Source: an uncultured Prevotellaceae bacterium
GTDB lineage: Bacteria; Bacteroidota; Bacteroidia; Bacteroidales; Bacteroidaceae
Reading direction: 5' to 3'
Length of the DNA stretch: 56,013 bases
Assembly: GCA_946540735.1 (NCBI GenBank)
Contig: CAMNIN010000017.1
Coordinates: forward strand, 1 to 56,013
In this document: one piece after another, positions 49,313 to 56,013 of the stretch
Layout: the number at the start of each line of letters is the position of its first letter
Position numbering within the stretch: position 1 is the stretch's first letter
Notes under the pieces: model-generated
What the model was told of the DNA's origin: nothing
The model's database searches: none
Seen by the model: the letters and a program-made list of their open reading frames with translations, nothing else
Translations under genes and position numbers: made by a program

Positions 49313-49409
49313 CTCCTGTAAACAGATTGTCTATGAAGATAGCGCCGAATTTGACAATTATCAGCCTGTCACCGATGAAGACGGACCTTTCTCTGTTTTT
49401 TCCTGGTAA
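49313..49409 (+). pseudogene. Possible C-terminal fragment of an unidentified gene
   Basis: A plus-strand frame ends in TAA at 49407-49409 after the acidic stretch VYEDSAEFDNYQPVTDEDG. The acidic ending looks like a real protein end rather than noise, but the beginning is lost against the hydrolase remnant on the other strand. Family not recognised; low confidence. Confidence 0.25.
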
Positions 49410-49455
49410 AACATGCGAATTTTAGAAATTAAAAGTATAACTTTGCCTGCAGGTC

Positions 49456-49761
49456 ATGGAGGAAAACATTCCGACGACCTTGAAGGACTTGTCGGTTACT
49501 ATGGTTTGCATCTGATAAGACTACGATTATTTTGGGTGAATATGCCAGATGATGGGTATCATCGAGAATTGTCTGGAGCGTGCCTTCGGAGAGGTGGAGC
49601 ATGTGGATGCCTTCAATACCTATCAGGTGAAGAACTACGACCGTTATGCATTGGCCGCTTTCCCAGAGCCTGTGAAACGTCAGTATCGTGAGGAACATTG
49701 GGAACAAGATTTGCAGAAGGCTTTTGATGCAGGCCGTCGCATGGCAGAGAAGTTATTGTGA
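49456..49761 (+). pseudogene. Frameshifted gene remnant, unidentified
   Basis: Frame 1 from ATG 49456 reads MEENIPTTLKDLSVTMVCI and stops at 49513-49515. Reading continues in a second frame as DKTTIILGEYAR to about 49547, then returns to frame 1 (MMGIIENCLERAF to MAEKLL) ending at 49761. One extra base near 49513 and one missing base near 49548 would explain this. The joined product would be about 100 residues; without other data it looks like part of a larger oxidoreductase-like protein, but I do not recognise the family. A TAACTTTG box at 49438-49445 sits just before. Confidence 0.5.
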
Positions 49762-49925
49762 TGGTCTCCCTTTAAGGGGATTGTCAGTGTCACGCTCATC
49801 GGCCAGGAATAGACAACACCCTGGCCAATAATATGTGAGGGTGTGAGCAAGATGTGGACGATAGATGCAGAGGGCGTGCGCGGGAAACCTGGTGAAGGAA
49901 TTCATAGAAATAGGAATACATATAT

Positions 49926-50363
49926 ATGAGTATCGAAGATCTTTTTGAACGACCCTACTATGTCGTGGACATTCTGCCCATGCAGGTGCCAGCCGACAGT
50001 GGCGGACAATATTTTAAGGTGGAGCAATACTACCTGAACGACATCGGACGGCTCTGCCGCATGTATGCCGATGTGTTGCTGAAGTTGAACTGCTACTACG
50101 ACTTGGCTCTCACTCACGATGCTGAGCATTGGCAAGTGAATCCCGAGCCGGAGAAGATGATACGGATGGTTGAAGCTTGTATGTCGGAAAAGCCCAATGA
50201 GGCATGTCTCTATGTGATGTTGGAAAAAGAAACGATGTTGCTCACCCTTCAGCGCGATGCTACCCACATGACCCTCTATAACCCTTCCGATGCGCTCTTG
50301 CAAATGCTTCGACAGCTGGCTTCGGCTGCAGGATTGTTCGTCTGGAAACCTTCAAACCTATAA
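49926..50363 (+). CDS. Hypothetical protein, conserved-looking in Bacteroidetes
   Basis: 145 residues, cytoplasmic, mixed alpha/beta, no signal or membrane segment. It starts MSIEDLFERPYYVVDILPMQV and ends LFVWKPSNL. The regular composition and good codon usage suggest a real gene. It lies 6 bases before a DUF1294 membrane protein gene. The 164-base gap upstream contains a CCCTTTAAGGGGA motif and a 7-bp inverted repeat (GGCCAGG at 49801 and CCTGGCC at 49820), but no clear promoter. Confidence 0.7.
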   Translation: MSIEDLFERPYYVVDILPMQVPADSGGQYFKVEQYYLNDIGRLCRMYADVLLKLNCYYDLALTHDAEHWQVNPEPEKMIRMVEACMSEKPNEACLYVMLEKETMLLTLQRDATHMTLYNPSDALLQMLRQLASAAGLFVWKPSNL

Positions 50364-50369
50364 TGACTT

Positions 50370-50645
50370 ATGGAGGAAATAAACGATCTGCATATTGCCC
50401 TGATTTACCTCCTTGCCATCAACGTGGCAACGTTCATTACTTATGGCATCGACAAGTGGAAAGCGAAGAAATCGCTTTGGCGCATCCGGGAGACAGCTTT
50501 GTTGGCTTTAGCTGTGCTTGGAGGCAGTATCGGAGCTTGGCTCGGCATGAGAGTGTGGCATCATAAGACTAAGCACAAGAAGTTCAAATATGGCATTCCG
50601 TTGATACTGATAGCCCAGATCGCATTGTTGTTTCTATGCTCTTGA
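50370..50645 (+). CDS. DUF1294 membrane protein
   Basis: 91 residues with an N-terminal hydrophobic segment (IALIYLLAINVATFITYGID) and a C-terminal one (GIPLILIAQIALLFLC). The family signature is present: DKWKAKKSLWRIRETALLALA, LGGSIGAWLGMRVW and HHKTKHKKFKYGIP. Function of DUF1294 proteins is unknown. It follows the hypothetical gene after 6 bases. Confidence 0.88.
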   Translation: MEEINDLHIALIYLLAINVATFITYGIDKWKAKKSLWRIRETALLALAVLGGSIGAWLGMRVWHHKTKHKKFKYGIPLILIAQIALLFLCS

Positions 50646-50694
50646 GGTATAACACTGTCGTCTGATAAACATAGAATACGCTAAGCCCTGTGCA

Positions 50695-50910
50695 TTATTT
50701 CTTCCAGGCGTTTATCACCTCACCAATATACATCCAGTGGATGCCTGCGGGGAAGTTGCTGTACATCTGAGCAGGCACCTCTTTGAATCCTTTCGGGTCA
50801 AAGGGGGCAGCGTACATCTTCTTGCATTCAATCACCATCGTGGCCTCTGTATAATAAGGCGTGCCGTTGGCTGTATAGGCTGTATGCAATCCGAGAGCCT
50901 TAGTGTTGTT
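50695..50910 (-). pseudogene. C-terminal remnant of a flavin reductase-like protein
   Basis: A 71-codon open frame (NNTKALGLHTAYTANGTPY, then ATMVIECKKMYAAPFDPK, then the end HWMYIGEVINAWKK) matches the last third of the FMN-binding flavin reductases of the NTAB/DIM6 type. A stop codon at 50911-50913 precedes it and the N-terminal flavin-binding region is absent. It has the same orientation as the aldo/keto reductase operon and probably was its last gene. Confidence 0.7.
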
Positions 50911-50935
50911 TTATGTATCAGCGATTATCTTCCAC

Positions 50936-51181
50936 CTACTTCTGTAACTCTGCTTTTGTAGCGCGATTCAAGAGTTTACCTTCTTTCCAATTCAGATTGG
51001 GATATGCAGCTTTCAGGTCAGCACAAGCCTTCTTGATGCTGCTGCCTCCTGACGTTGCGAAGGGTATGACGGCCTTGCCCTGAAAGTCGCAACCAGTTTA
51101 CCCTTCCCTCTTCTCCGATAGTTCCAACGACTGGGCTGGCGTGGGATAGGGTGCCAGTTTCAGTCCGCTGTTCTGTTTCAT
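50936..51181 (-). pseudogene. Flavodoxin remnant with internal stop and deletion
   Basis: From ATG 51181 the frame reads a short 27-residue stretch (KQNSGLKLAPYPTPAQS) and reaches TAA. In the same frame it resumes as [18 protein letters not shown] and [20 protein letters not shown], the clear C-terminal third of a Flavodoxin_4-type protein, ending at 50936-50938. The FMN-binding centre is missing. The ATG is 9 bases after the cupin-monooxygenase gene. Confidence 0.75.
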
Positions 51182-51190
51182 ATTGGTTTC

Positions 51191-51979
51191 TTATCTTTGT
51201 TTGTTGAATATCATTTTCATGGTCTCAGGGTCGAGCGGTTGCATCGTGGGCAGCTTCAGGCTCTTCACCATGTGCATGGTGCCCTGCTTGTACTTCTGGA
51301 AGTGCTCGGTCTTGATGTGGCTTTGATAGGCTTCCTCAGAGGCATAGATTTCGAGAATGCGAATCTGCGTGGAGTCCTCGGCACTCTGCATCGGGAAGAG
51401 GCAGACGACTCCCGGCTCGCGCTCCACACTCAGACGGTCCACCTCGTTAGCATACTTCAGATACTCCTGCAGATGCTCAGGATAAACCTCGATTTCTGCT
51501 AATCGTACGATCATGGTCTCGTGTTTGATGGGGGATGTAAATTCCTCATCAGTCACTTTCTTCAGCTGCACGGCATGTTCCTCGCCTGCGACAAGGTCAC
51601 TCACGGTCATGCACTCACAGTCGCTCCATGGCGTGGCACCATTCCAATGTCGTACGTTGGGATCCGTAGTCACCACATCGCCCTTGCGGAGCAATTGTTT
51701 GGGCTTTCCCTCTTCCTGATAATAAGCCTCGCCGCTCAGCACCATCAGCACCTGTGTGGCATTCGGATGATAATGCCATGAATTGTGGCTGCCGCGCTCG
51801 AAAAGGAAGTTGGTGGTCATCTGATGCTCGCTACGACTCAGCACCGAGATTTTTACTCTGCCTGTGTTAAACTCGGCAGGAGCCGTGAACTTTGCCGGGA
51901 AAATAGTCTCTTGTGCCACTGCTGTAATAGATAGCACAAGGGCGAACAACATGAGAAATAGTTTCTTTTTCATTTCCAT
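51191..51979 (-). CDS. Exported cupin fused to an antibiotic-biosynthesis monooxygenase-like domain
   Basis: 262 residues from ATG 51979 (or 51973). A signal peptide (KKLFLMLFALVLSITAVA, then QET) sends it to the periplasm. A cupin domain spans about 40-140: HNSWHYHPNATQVLMVLSGE with the metal-binding His residues, and GDVVTTDPNVRHWNGA. From about 160 a dimeric alpha/beta-barrel ABM domain follows: MIVRLAEIEVYPEHLQEYL, REPGVVCLFPMQ, RILEIYASEEAYQSHIKTEHF. The combination suggests binding and oxidation or removal of a small aromatic or quinone compound. Starts one base after the aldo/keto reductase stop, hence cotranscribed. Confidence 0.85.
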   Translation of the reverse strand: MEMKKKLFLMLFALVLSITAVAQETIFPAKFTAPAEFNTGRVKISVLSRSEHQMTTNFLFERGSHNSWHYHPNATQVLMVLSGEAYYQEEGKPKQLLRKGDVVTTDPNVRHWNGATPWSDCECMTVSDLVAGEEHAVQLKKVTDEEFTSPIKHETMIVRLAEIEVYPEHLQEYLKYANEVDRLSVEREPGVVCLFPMQSAEDSTQIRILEIYASEEAYQSHIKTEHFQKYKQGTMHMVKSLKLPTMQPLDPETMKMIFNKQR

Positions 51980-51980
51980 C

Positions 51981-53042
51981 TTATTTTTTGTTCTTTCTCG
52001 CTGCCACCCAGACAGGTTCTTCACTCATCACAGGTTTATTGACAGCCATCACGCCCGATAGGTTGTGGGGCACATAGGGCTCCTCCAGATAATGGATATC
52101 GTCAGCTGTCAGGTGAACGTCGATTGCCTTGACGGCTCCCTCTATGTGGTGCAGCTTCGTGGCTCCCACGATGGGCGACTCTACTTTGGTCAAGAGCCAT
52201 GCCAGCGAGATCTGCGTCATCTCCACGCCATAGCGGTCTGCTAATTCTACCACGCGCTCCACGATGCGATTGTCCTGCTCGGCAGTGGCATCATATTTGA
52301 AGTGCATGAATGTGTCCTCTTTCTGGCGCTTTGAAGTCTCTCCTGGACGTTTGGCCAGTTTGCCGGAAGCCAACGCACTGTAGGGAGTCTTGGCTATATT
52401 ATCTTCATGGCAGAAGGGGAACATCTCGCGTTCATCCTCACGCATGATGAGATTGTAGTGGTTCTGCACACTGATGAACTTTGCCCAACCGTTCTTTTCT
52501 GCCAGCGCATTCATTTTCGCTATTTGATAGGCATAGGCATTGGCGATGCCGATATAGCGAGCCTTACCTGTGCGTACTGCCTCGTTCATGCCCTCCAGTA
52601 TTTCCTCAGCGGGAGTCTTGTAGTCCCAGATGTGGTAGATATACAGATCGATATAGTCCATGCCGAGATGCTCCAGGCTGCTGTTGATGTTGTTCAGCAC
52701 ATGCTGACGGCCATCAATGCCTTGCTGGATTTCCTCGTCGGTGCGAGGCAGGAACTTGGTGGCCACAACCACATCCTCACGTCGAGCCATATCACGCAGG
52801 GCACGACCTACAAACTGCTCTGATGTGCCCAGCTGATAGGCAATGGCTGTATCGAAGAAGTTCACGCCCAAATCCAGCGAACGATGGATGATTTCACGTG
52901 TCGGCTCCTCGCCAATCGTCCATGAATGTTGTCCAATCGTTGCATCGCCAAATCCCATGCAGCCTAAGCAGATGCGTGACACATGGAGGTCTGAGTTACC
53001 AAGTTTGATGTATTCCATTCCTTCTCGCATTTCTCTTGTCAT
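51981..53042 (-). CDS. Aldo/keto reductase (353 residues)
   Basis: A complete aldo/keto reductase with the catalytic tetrad Asp64, Tyr69, Lys96 and His137 (NFFDTAIAYQLG; VVATKFLPR; LYIYHIWDY). The NADPH-binding C-terminal part is also present (LLTKVESPIVGATKLHHIEG). It reduces carbonyl compounds with NADPH; the substrate is not predictable. It is the middle gene of the operon, 3 bases after the second reductase and 1 base before the cupin gene. An internal Met9 (MEYIKLG) is an alternative start. Confidence 0.93.
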   Translation of the reverse strand: MTREMREGMEYIKLGNSDLHVSRICLGCMGFGDATIGQHSWTIGEEPTREIIHRSLDLGVNFFDTAIAYQLGTSEQFVGRALRDMARREDVVVATKFLPRTDEEIQQGIDGRQHVLNNINSSLEHLGMDYIDLYIYHIWDYKTPAEEILEGMNEAVRTGKARYIGIANAYAYQIAKMNALAEKNGWAKFISVQNHYNLIMREDEREMFPFCHEDNIAKTPYSALASGKLAKRPGETSKRQKEDTFMHFKYDATAEQDNRIVERVVELADRYGVEMTQISLAWLLTKVESPIVGATKLHHIEGAVKAIDVHLTADDIHYLEEPYVPHNLSGVMAVNKPVMSEEPVWVAARKNKK

Positions 53043-53045
53043 TCT

Positions 53046-53999
53046 TTATTCCATGCTGTGCTCCCAACCGCCACGGGTATCTATGCCTGTGGCATCGGCA
53101 AGCTGCTCCAGACGTGTCACATCCTCTGATGTCAGCTGAATCTTGGCAGCCTCGGCAGCCTCGACGACGTGACGCTCCTTAGTGGCTCCTATGATGGGCA
53201 TCGTGCCCTTGGCAATAGCCCAGGCTATGCCTACTTGTGAGCATGAGGCACCGTACTTCTCGCCGATAGCCTTCATCTCATTCGTCAAAGCCTCCAACTG
53301 TGGCAGCATGGGGTTGTACTTCTTTCCACGGTCACTCTCCTCTGGCAGAGGGTTCTCCTTATTATATTTTCCTGAAAGCGCACCCTGTTCCAGCACCATG
53401 TAGGTCCAGAACTCTATGCCATGCTCTTTGCAGTAATCCAGCACGCCACCTTTCTCTGACGAGCGATAGAGAAGCGAGAAGTGATTTTGTACGGCACTCA
53501 CCTTGAAACCGGCCTCTCCCAGAATTTCGTTGGCTCGCTGAATCTCCTTGATGTTATGGTTCGACACGCCCACGCGCTTCACTTTGCCGGACTGAAGCAG
53601 GGGAATCAACCCTGGAGTCCAACGCTCCACGTCCATCGGGTTGTGAATCCAATAGATGTCAATGTAGTCACATGCCATGCGGTCAATCGAGGCATCTGCC
53701 ATCTTCTCCACGGAGTTTTCAAACACCTCGGCAATCTGCGGTGTGAACTTGGTTGAGATTTGAACATCCGCGCGGTTATATGCTCTTGCCAGCTGGCCGA
53801 GTATTCTTTCTGACTCACCCATGCCGTATGCCGTAGCGGTGTCCCAGAGGGAAAGACCTGCTTTCATTGCCGCATCAAACACGGGCTTCAGGTTCTCCAC
53901 GTCTGTCTTACTTCCAAACACGGTGTCTCCACCGAATGCTCCTGCGCCCCAGGCCCAGGTTCCTAATGCAATCTTTGACATATTTCTAATATTATTCAT
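53046..53999 (-). CDS. Aldo/keto reductase (317 residues)
   Basis: Catalytic tetrad Asp53, Tyr58, Lys84 and His119 are visible (LWDTATAYGMGESE; ISTKFTP; YWIHNPMD), as is the cofactor part IAKGTMPIIGATKERH. Shares the fold but little sequence with the neighbouring reductase, so the pair is probably not a recent duplicate. It is the first gene of the operon after a divergent promoter shared with the AraC regulator. Met7 (MSKIALGTW) is an alternative start at 53981. Confidence 0.93.
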   Translation of the reverse strand: MNNIRNMSKIALGTWAWGAGAFGGDTVFGSKTDVENLKPVFDAAMKAGLSLWDTATAYGMGESERILGQLARAYNRADVQISTKFTPQIAEVFENSVEKMADASIDRMACDYIDIYWIHNPMDVERWTPGLIPLLQSGKVKRVGVSNHNIKEIQRANEILGEAGFKVSAVQNHFSLLYRSSEKGGVLDYCKEHGIEFWTYMVLEQGALSGKYNKENPLPEESDRGKKYNPMLPQLEALTNEMKAIGEKYGASCSQVGIAWAIAKGTMPIIGATKERHVVEAAEAAKIQLTSEDVTRLEQLADATGIDTRGGWEHSME

Positions 54000-54019
54000 T
54001 TAATGGTTTTAACTGGGTG

Positions 54020-54027
54020 CAAAGTTA
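54020..54027 (-). promoter_or_regulatory. Promoter -7 box for the aldo/keto reductase operon
   Basis: Minus strand TAACTTTG followed by C, 21 bases upstream of ATG 53999. Confidence 0.6.
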
Positions 54028-54103
54028 AAGCGAAAATACTGCAGGATTGTTAATTAAAAAACGGATTGTTTAACCATATTCACTGAAAATGGGGGAATTT
54101 ATG

Positions 54104-54111
54104 TATCTTTG
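54104..54111 (+). promoter_or_regulatory. Promoter -7 box for the AraC regulator
   Basis: TATCTTTG followed by C. Its 3' end is only 8 bases before ATG 54120, leaving a leader of a few bases at most; the downstream in-frame ATG at 54213 would leave about 95. Confidence 0.6.
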
Positions 54112-54119
54112 CAACTGCA

Positions 54120-55121
54120 ATGAAGAAAAATACGATTAAGAGAGAACAAATCGATGCATGCATCAGTTCTGTAGAGCGTGAAAGGCTACGGGCAGGCGAG
54201 CAACGCTCGGGAATGCATTCTCAGCCGAAGGCCAAAATTTTGAAAGTGCACCGTGTCAACGACTATGCCCGATACATTGGTGCCCCGTGTCTTCATCCAC
54301 TTGTCTCTGTCATCCATTACGACGAGTTGGAACATTGTCGTCATTCCCTCAACAATTATGATGTCTATGGCATCTTTATCGGTGATGAGACTCTGGAGGA
54401 ACTTACCTACGGCCTTACCACCTACGACCTTCATCGTCACGCCCTGATGTGTGTTGCACCAGGACAAATAGGCGGCAAGGCAGACACAGGCGAAGAGATA
54501 CAGACCAAGGGATGGGCGCTGCTCTTCGACCCTGAGCTTTTACACGGTACCGACCTCGAACGTAGGATGCCTTCCTTTACGTACTTCTCATACAACACTA
54601 ATGAGGCTCTCCTGATGACCACTGAACAGCGGCTTACTATCGTTAACCTGATGGAGGCCATGCGCAAAGAGCTTGCGCTTGCGGATGGTCACACTCATTA
54701 TATTATCATTGCATACCTTCAGCTAATTCTTGAACATATAGCACGATACTATGCAAGTCAACTCTCTCTGCAGGTACAATCTTCCAGTGATCTGCTCACA
54801 CGCTTTGAGAATCTCTTGAAGCATTATTACGACGAAGGACTGCAACTGACTCATGGACTGCCTACGGTAAAATATTGTGCTCAGGAACTTTTTCTCTCGA
54901 CCAACTACTTTGGAGACTTAATACGGCAAATGACGGATGATACTGCGGGAAACATCATTCGTCGATTTGTCATGGGACTGGCTCAAAAGTTGCTCATCAG
55001 CGGAATGAGCATCACTTCCACTTCTGAGCAACTGGGCTATGAATACCCCCAGCATTTCACCAGAATGTTTAAAAAACATTTTGGCGAGTCACCGAGCCAA
55101 TATGTGAATCGCAAACGATAA
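54120..55121 (+). CDS. AraC-family regulator divergent to the reductase operon
   Basis: 333 residues if started at 54120, or 302 from the ATG at 54213 (MHSQPKAKILKVHRVNDY), where family homology seems to begin. N-terminal cupin-like sensor domain (LHPLVSVIHYDEL; MCVAPGQIGGKADTGEE; GWALLFDPELLHGTDLE) and C-terminal double helix-turn-helix, ending with LGYEYPQHFTRMFKKHFGESPSQYV, the AraC signature. It very likely controls the divergent aldo/keto reductase, cupin and redox-gene operon across the 120-base gap, as is common for this family. No repeated operator was resolved there. Confidence 0.92.
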   Translation: MKKNTIKREQIDACISSVERERLRAGEQRSGMHSQPKAKILKVHRVNDYARYIGAPCLHPLVSVIHYDELEHCRHSLNNYDVYGIFIGDETLEELTYGLTTYDLHRHALMCVAPGQIGGKADTGEEIQTKGWALLFDPELLHGTDLERRMPSFTYFSYNTNEALLMTTEQRLTIVNLMEAMRKELALADGHTHYIIIAYLQLILEHIARYYASQLSLQVQSSSDLLTRFENLLKHYYDEGLQLTHGLPTVKYCAQELFLSTNYFGDLIRQMTDDTAGNIIRRFVMGLAQKLLISGMSITSTSEQLGYEYPQHFTRMFKKHFGESPSQYVNRKR

Positions 55122-55888
55122 TAGAAGCCTATCATGTAGTATCATCTATGTTGATTCCTTGTCTGGTTTCTGCCCGTCGTGAGCCTTCCAGGCACACTCT
55201 TCCTGCATGCTTGTCAAAACAAGAATCTCAACCATTGGCACAGGTCGTTCAGGTGCAACACGACACCATCATGCAAGTGGAGACCATCCGAGAAACCATC
55301 TATCAGATGCGTATTGTCACCAAACATATGAGACCTAAGAGAGTTCAGCCAACTCCAACAACCAGGCAAAGGATGCTTGCTTCCAATGAGGTGGGAAAAT
55401 CTCCGGCCTCATCACCTGCCCTCAATCGTCAGACGAACAAATGGCATGTTCCATGCTTTGCGATGACATCCCTTACGACCTTTTAGCCACCCCATAAATA
55501 CAAAATATAGCCAAAACTCTGAACAAATGTTCAGACCTTCATCTTCGGCAACCACTTTTGGGGTATAATCGAGGGTTTTATGGAAAGCAATGTCTACTTT
55601 TACACGCTGAAACTTTCAATTGTCCACTTATGGACGCTCTTTGTCCGGTATCGGACAGTGCTTGCAGTGCCCCTATCCTCATCATCAACGAGTTGTAAAC
55701 GTGGCACGATTTTCGCCTTTTAAAAGTGCAGTCGAAGATAAAATCACGGAATATGAAAAAATGGTTTACCTTTTCCGTTATCATTCGTGATAGTAACAGT
55801 TCGGCGAATCTTTCGCGCAGGTGGATTTACCGCTCGGCTCTGCCGCTTTATACCGAAGGGTCTAAAGAATCCTCCTGCATTGAATATA
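55122..55888. other. Non-coding region with operator-like palindromes
   Basis: About 770 bases with no convincing gene. A 112-codon plus-strand frame at 55148-55486 has odd composition and no promoter box, so I leave it uncalled. Palindromes: TCTGAACA-AA-TGTTCAGA (55518-55535), GTCCA-CTTA-TGGAC (55622-55635) and TGTCCG-GTAT-CGGACA (55642-55657). They look like protein-binding sites or remnants of a lost regulatory region. No functional claim beyond that. Confidence 0.4.
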
Positions 55889-55954
55889 CGCATTTGTAAT
55901 GCGTTTCGGATTACAAATCCTGATATTCAAGGCGGACGGATTGCAAATCCGTCC
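55889..55954 (-). repeat. Palindromic dispersed repeat, copy 3
   Basis: On the minus strand it reads as hairpin GGACGGATT-TGC-AATCCGTCC (55934-55954), then spacer GCCTTGAATAT, then hairpin CAGGATT-TGT-AATCCG (55907-55922), then CGCATT-ACA-AATGCG (55889-55903). The spacer and the second hairpin match copy 2 (28971-29030) closely. Confidence 0.8.
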
Positions 55955-56013
55955 GAGCGCAAGAGCTGTCCGAGCGCAAGAGCTGTCCGAGCGCAAGAGC
56001 TGTCCGAGCGCAA
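55955..56013. repeat. 17-bp tandem repeat running off the window end
   Basis: The unit GAGCGCAAGAGCTGTCC occurs three times exactly (55955, 55972, 55989), and a fourth starts at 56006. It directly adjoins the palindromic repeat copy 3; its full length is unknown. Confidence 0.95.

Noticed and set aside
55148..55486. A 112-codon frame at the window end
   Set aside because: Odd composition, no promoter box, no family; likely chance or relic.
55955..56013. CRISPR array at the window end
   Set aside because: The 17-bp units are directly adjacent with no spacers.

Overview
The window reads as chromosomal DNA of a Bacteroidota bacterium, most likely Prevotella in the broad sense. The evidence is a recurring Bacteroidetes promoter box (TAnnTTTG, usually followed by C) ahead of many genes, little use of Shine-Dalgarno sites, type IX secretion (T9SS)-like C-terminal tails on secreted proteins, a TonB-dependent receptor for a vitamin, an adenosylcobalamin-dependent ribonucleotide reductase, and a Bacteroidetes-type TamB, MCE protein and DUF4923 lipoprotein. 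No rRNA, tRNA, CRISPR array, prophage or intact insertion sequence was seen. Genus-level assignment is inference.

Layout. 1-4310: tail of one secreted protein, then a large secreted pectate lyase carrying autotransporter-type beta-strand repeats. 4390-12079 (minus): tamB, a 5'-nucleotidase-like phosphatase, nudC and a small secreted protein. 12572-14651: sugar acetyltransferase, msrA and a putative lipoprotein. 15180-22743 (plus): nrdJ-folB, then cell-wall amidase and MCE protein, then dnaA. 22791-25262: GH51 arabinofuranosidase. 25733-28960: promoter, TPP riboswitch, TonB receptor and PnuT-type transporter, a thiamine uptake operon with related palindromic repeats on both sides. 29106-35405 (minus): LacI regulator, altronate dehydratase, NhaC-family transporter, an unknown protein and a GH28 polygalacturonase, a galacturonate/pectin module. 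35492-41695 (minus): a tight seven-gene run (MATE exporter, cytidylate-kinase-like protein, phosphoesterase, rfbB, purT, sugar-ketoisomerase cupin, FemAB/GNAT-like protein). 41906-48766: subtilase, xseA, butyrate kinase, flavoprotein, aldose epimerase, HAD phosphatase, DUF4923 lipoprotein. 48857-51181: an eroded stretch with at least four gene remnants around two small intact genes. 51191-55121: two aldo/keto reductases and a cupin-monooxygenase fusion, divergent from an AraC regulator. 55122-56013: essentially non-coding, with operator-like palindromes, a third copy of the palindromic repeat and a 17-bp tandem repeat running off the window end.

Functional themes are plant-polysaccharide use (PL1, GH28, GH51, altronate dehydratase), thiamine salvage and core housekeeping (dnaA, nrdJ, folB, purT, xseA). 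I found no clear defence system or new multi-gene machine. The most interesting unexplained items are the hairpin-repeat family flanking the thiamine operon, a nested inverted repeat ahead of nrdJ, the lack of an ordinary start codon for tamB, the PL1-beta-repeat fusion, and the decayed redox operon.
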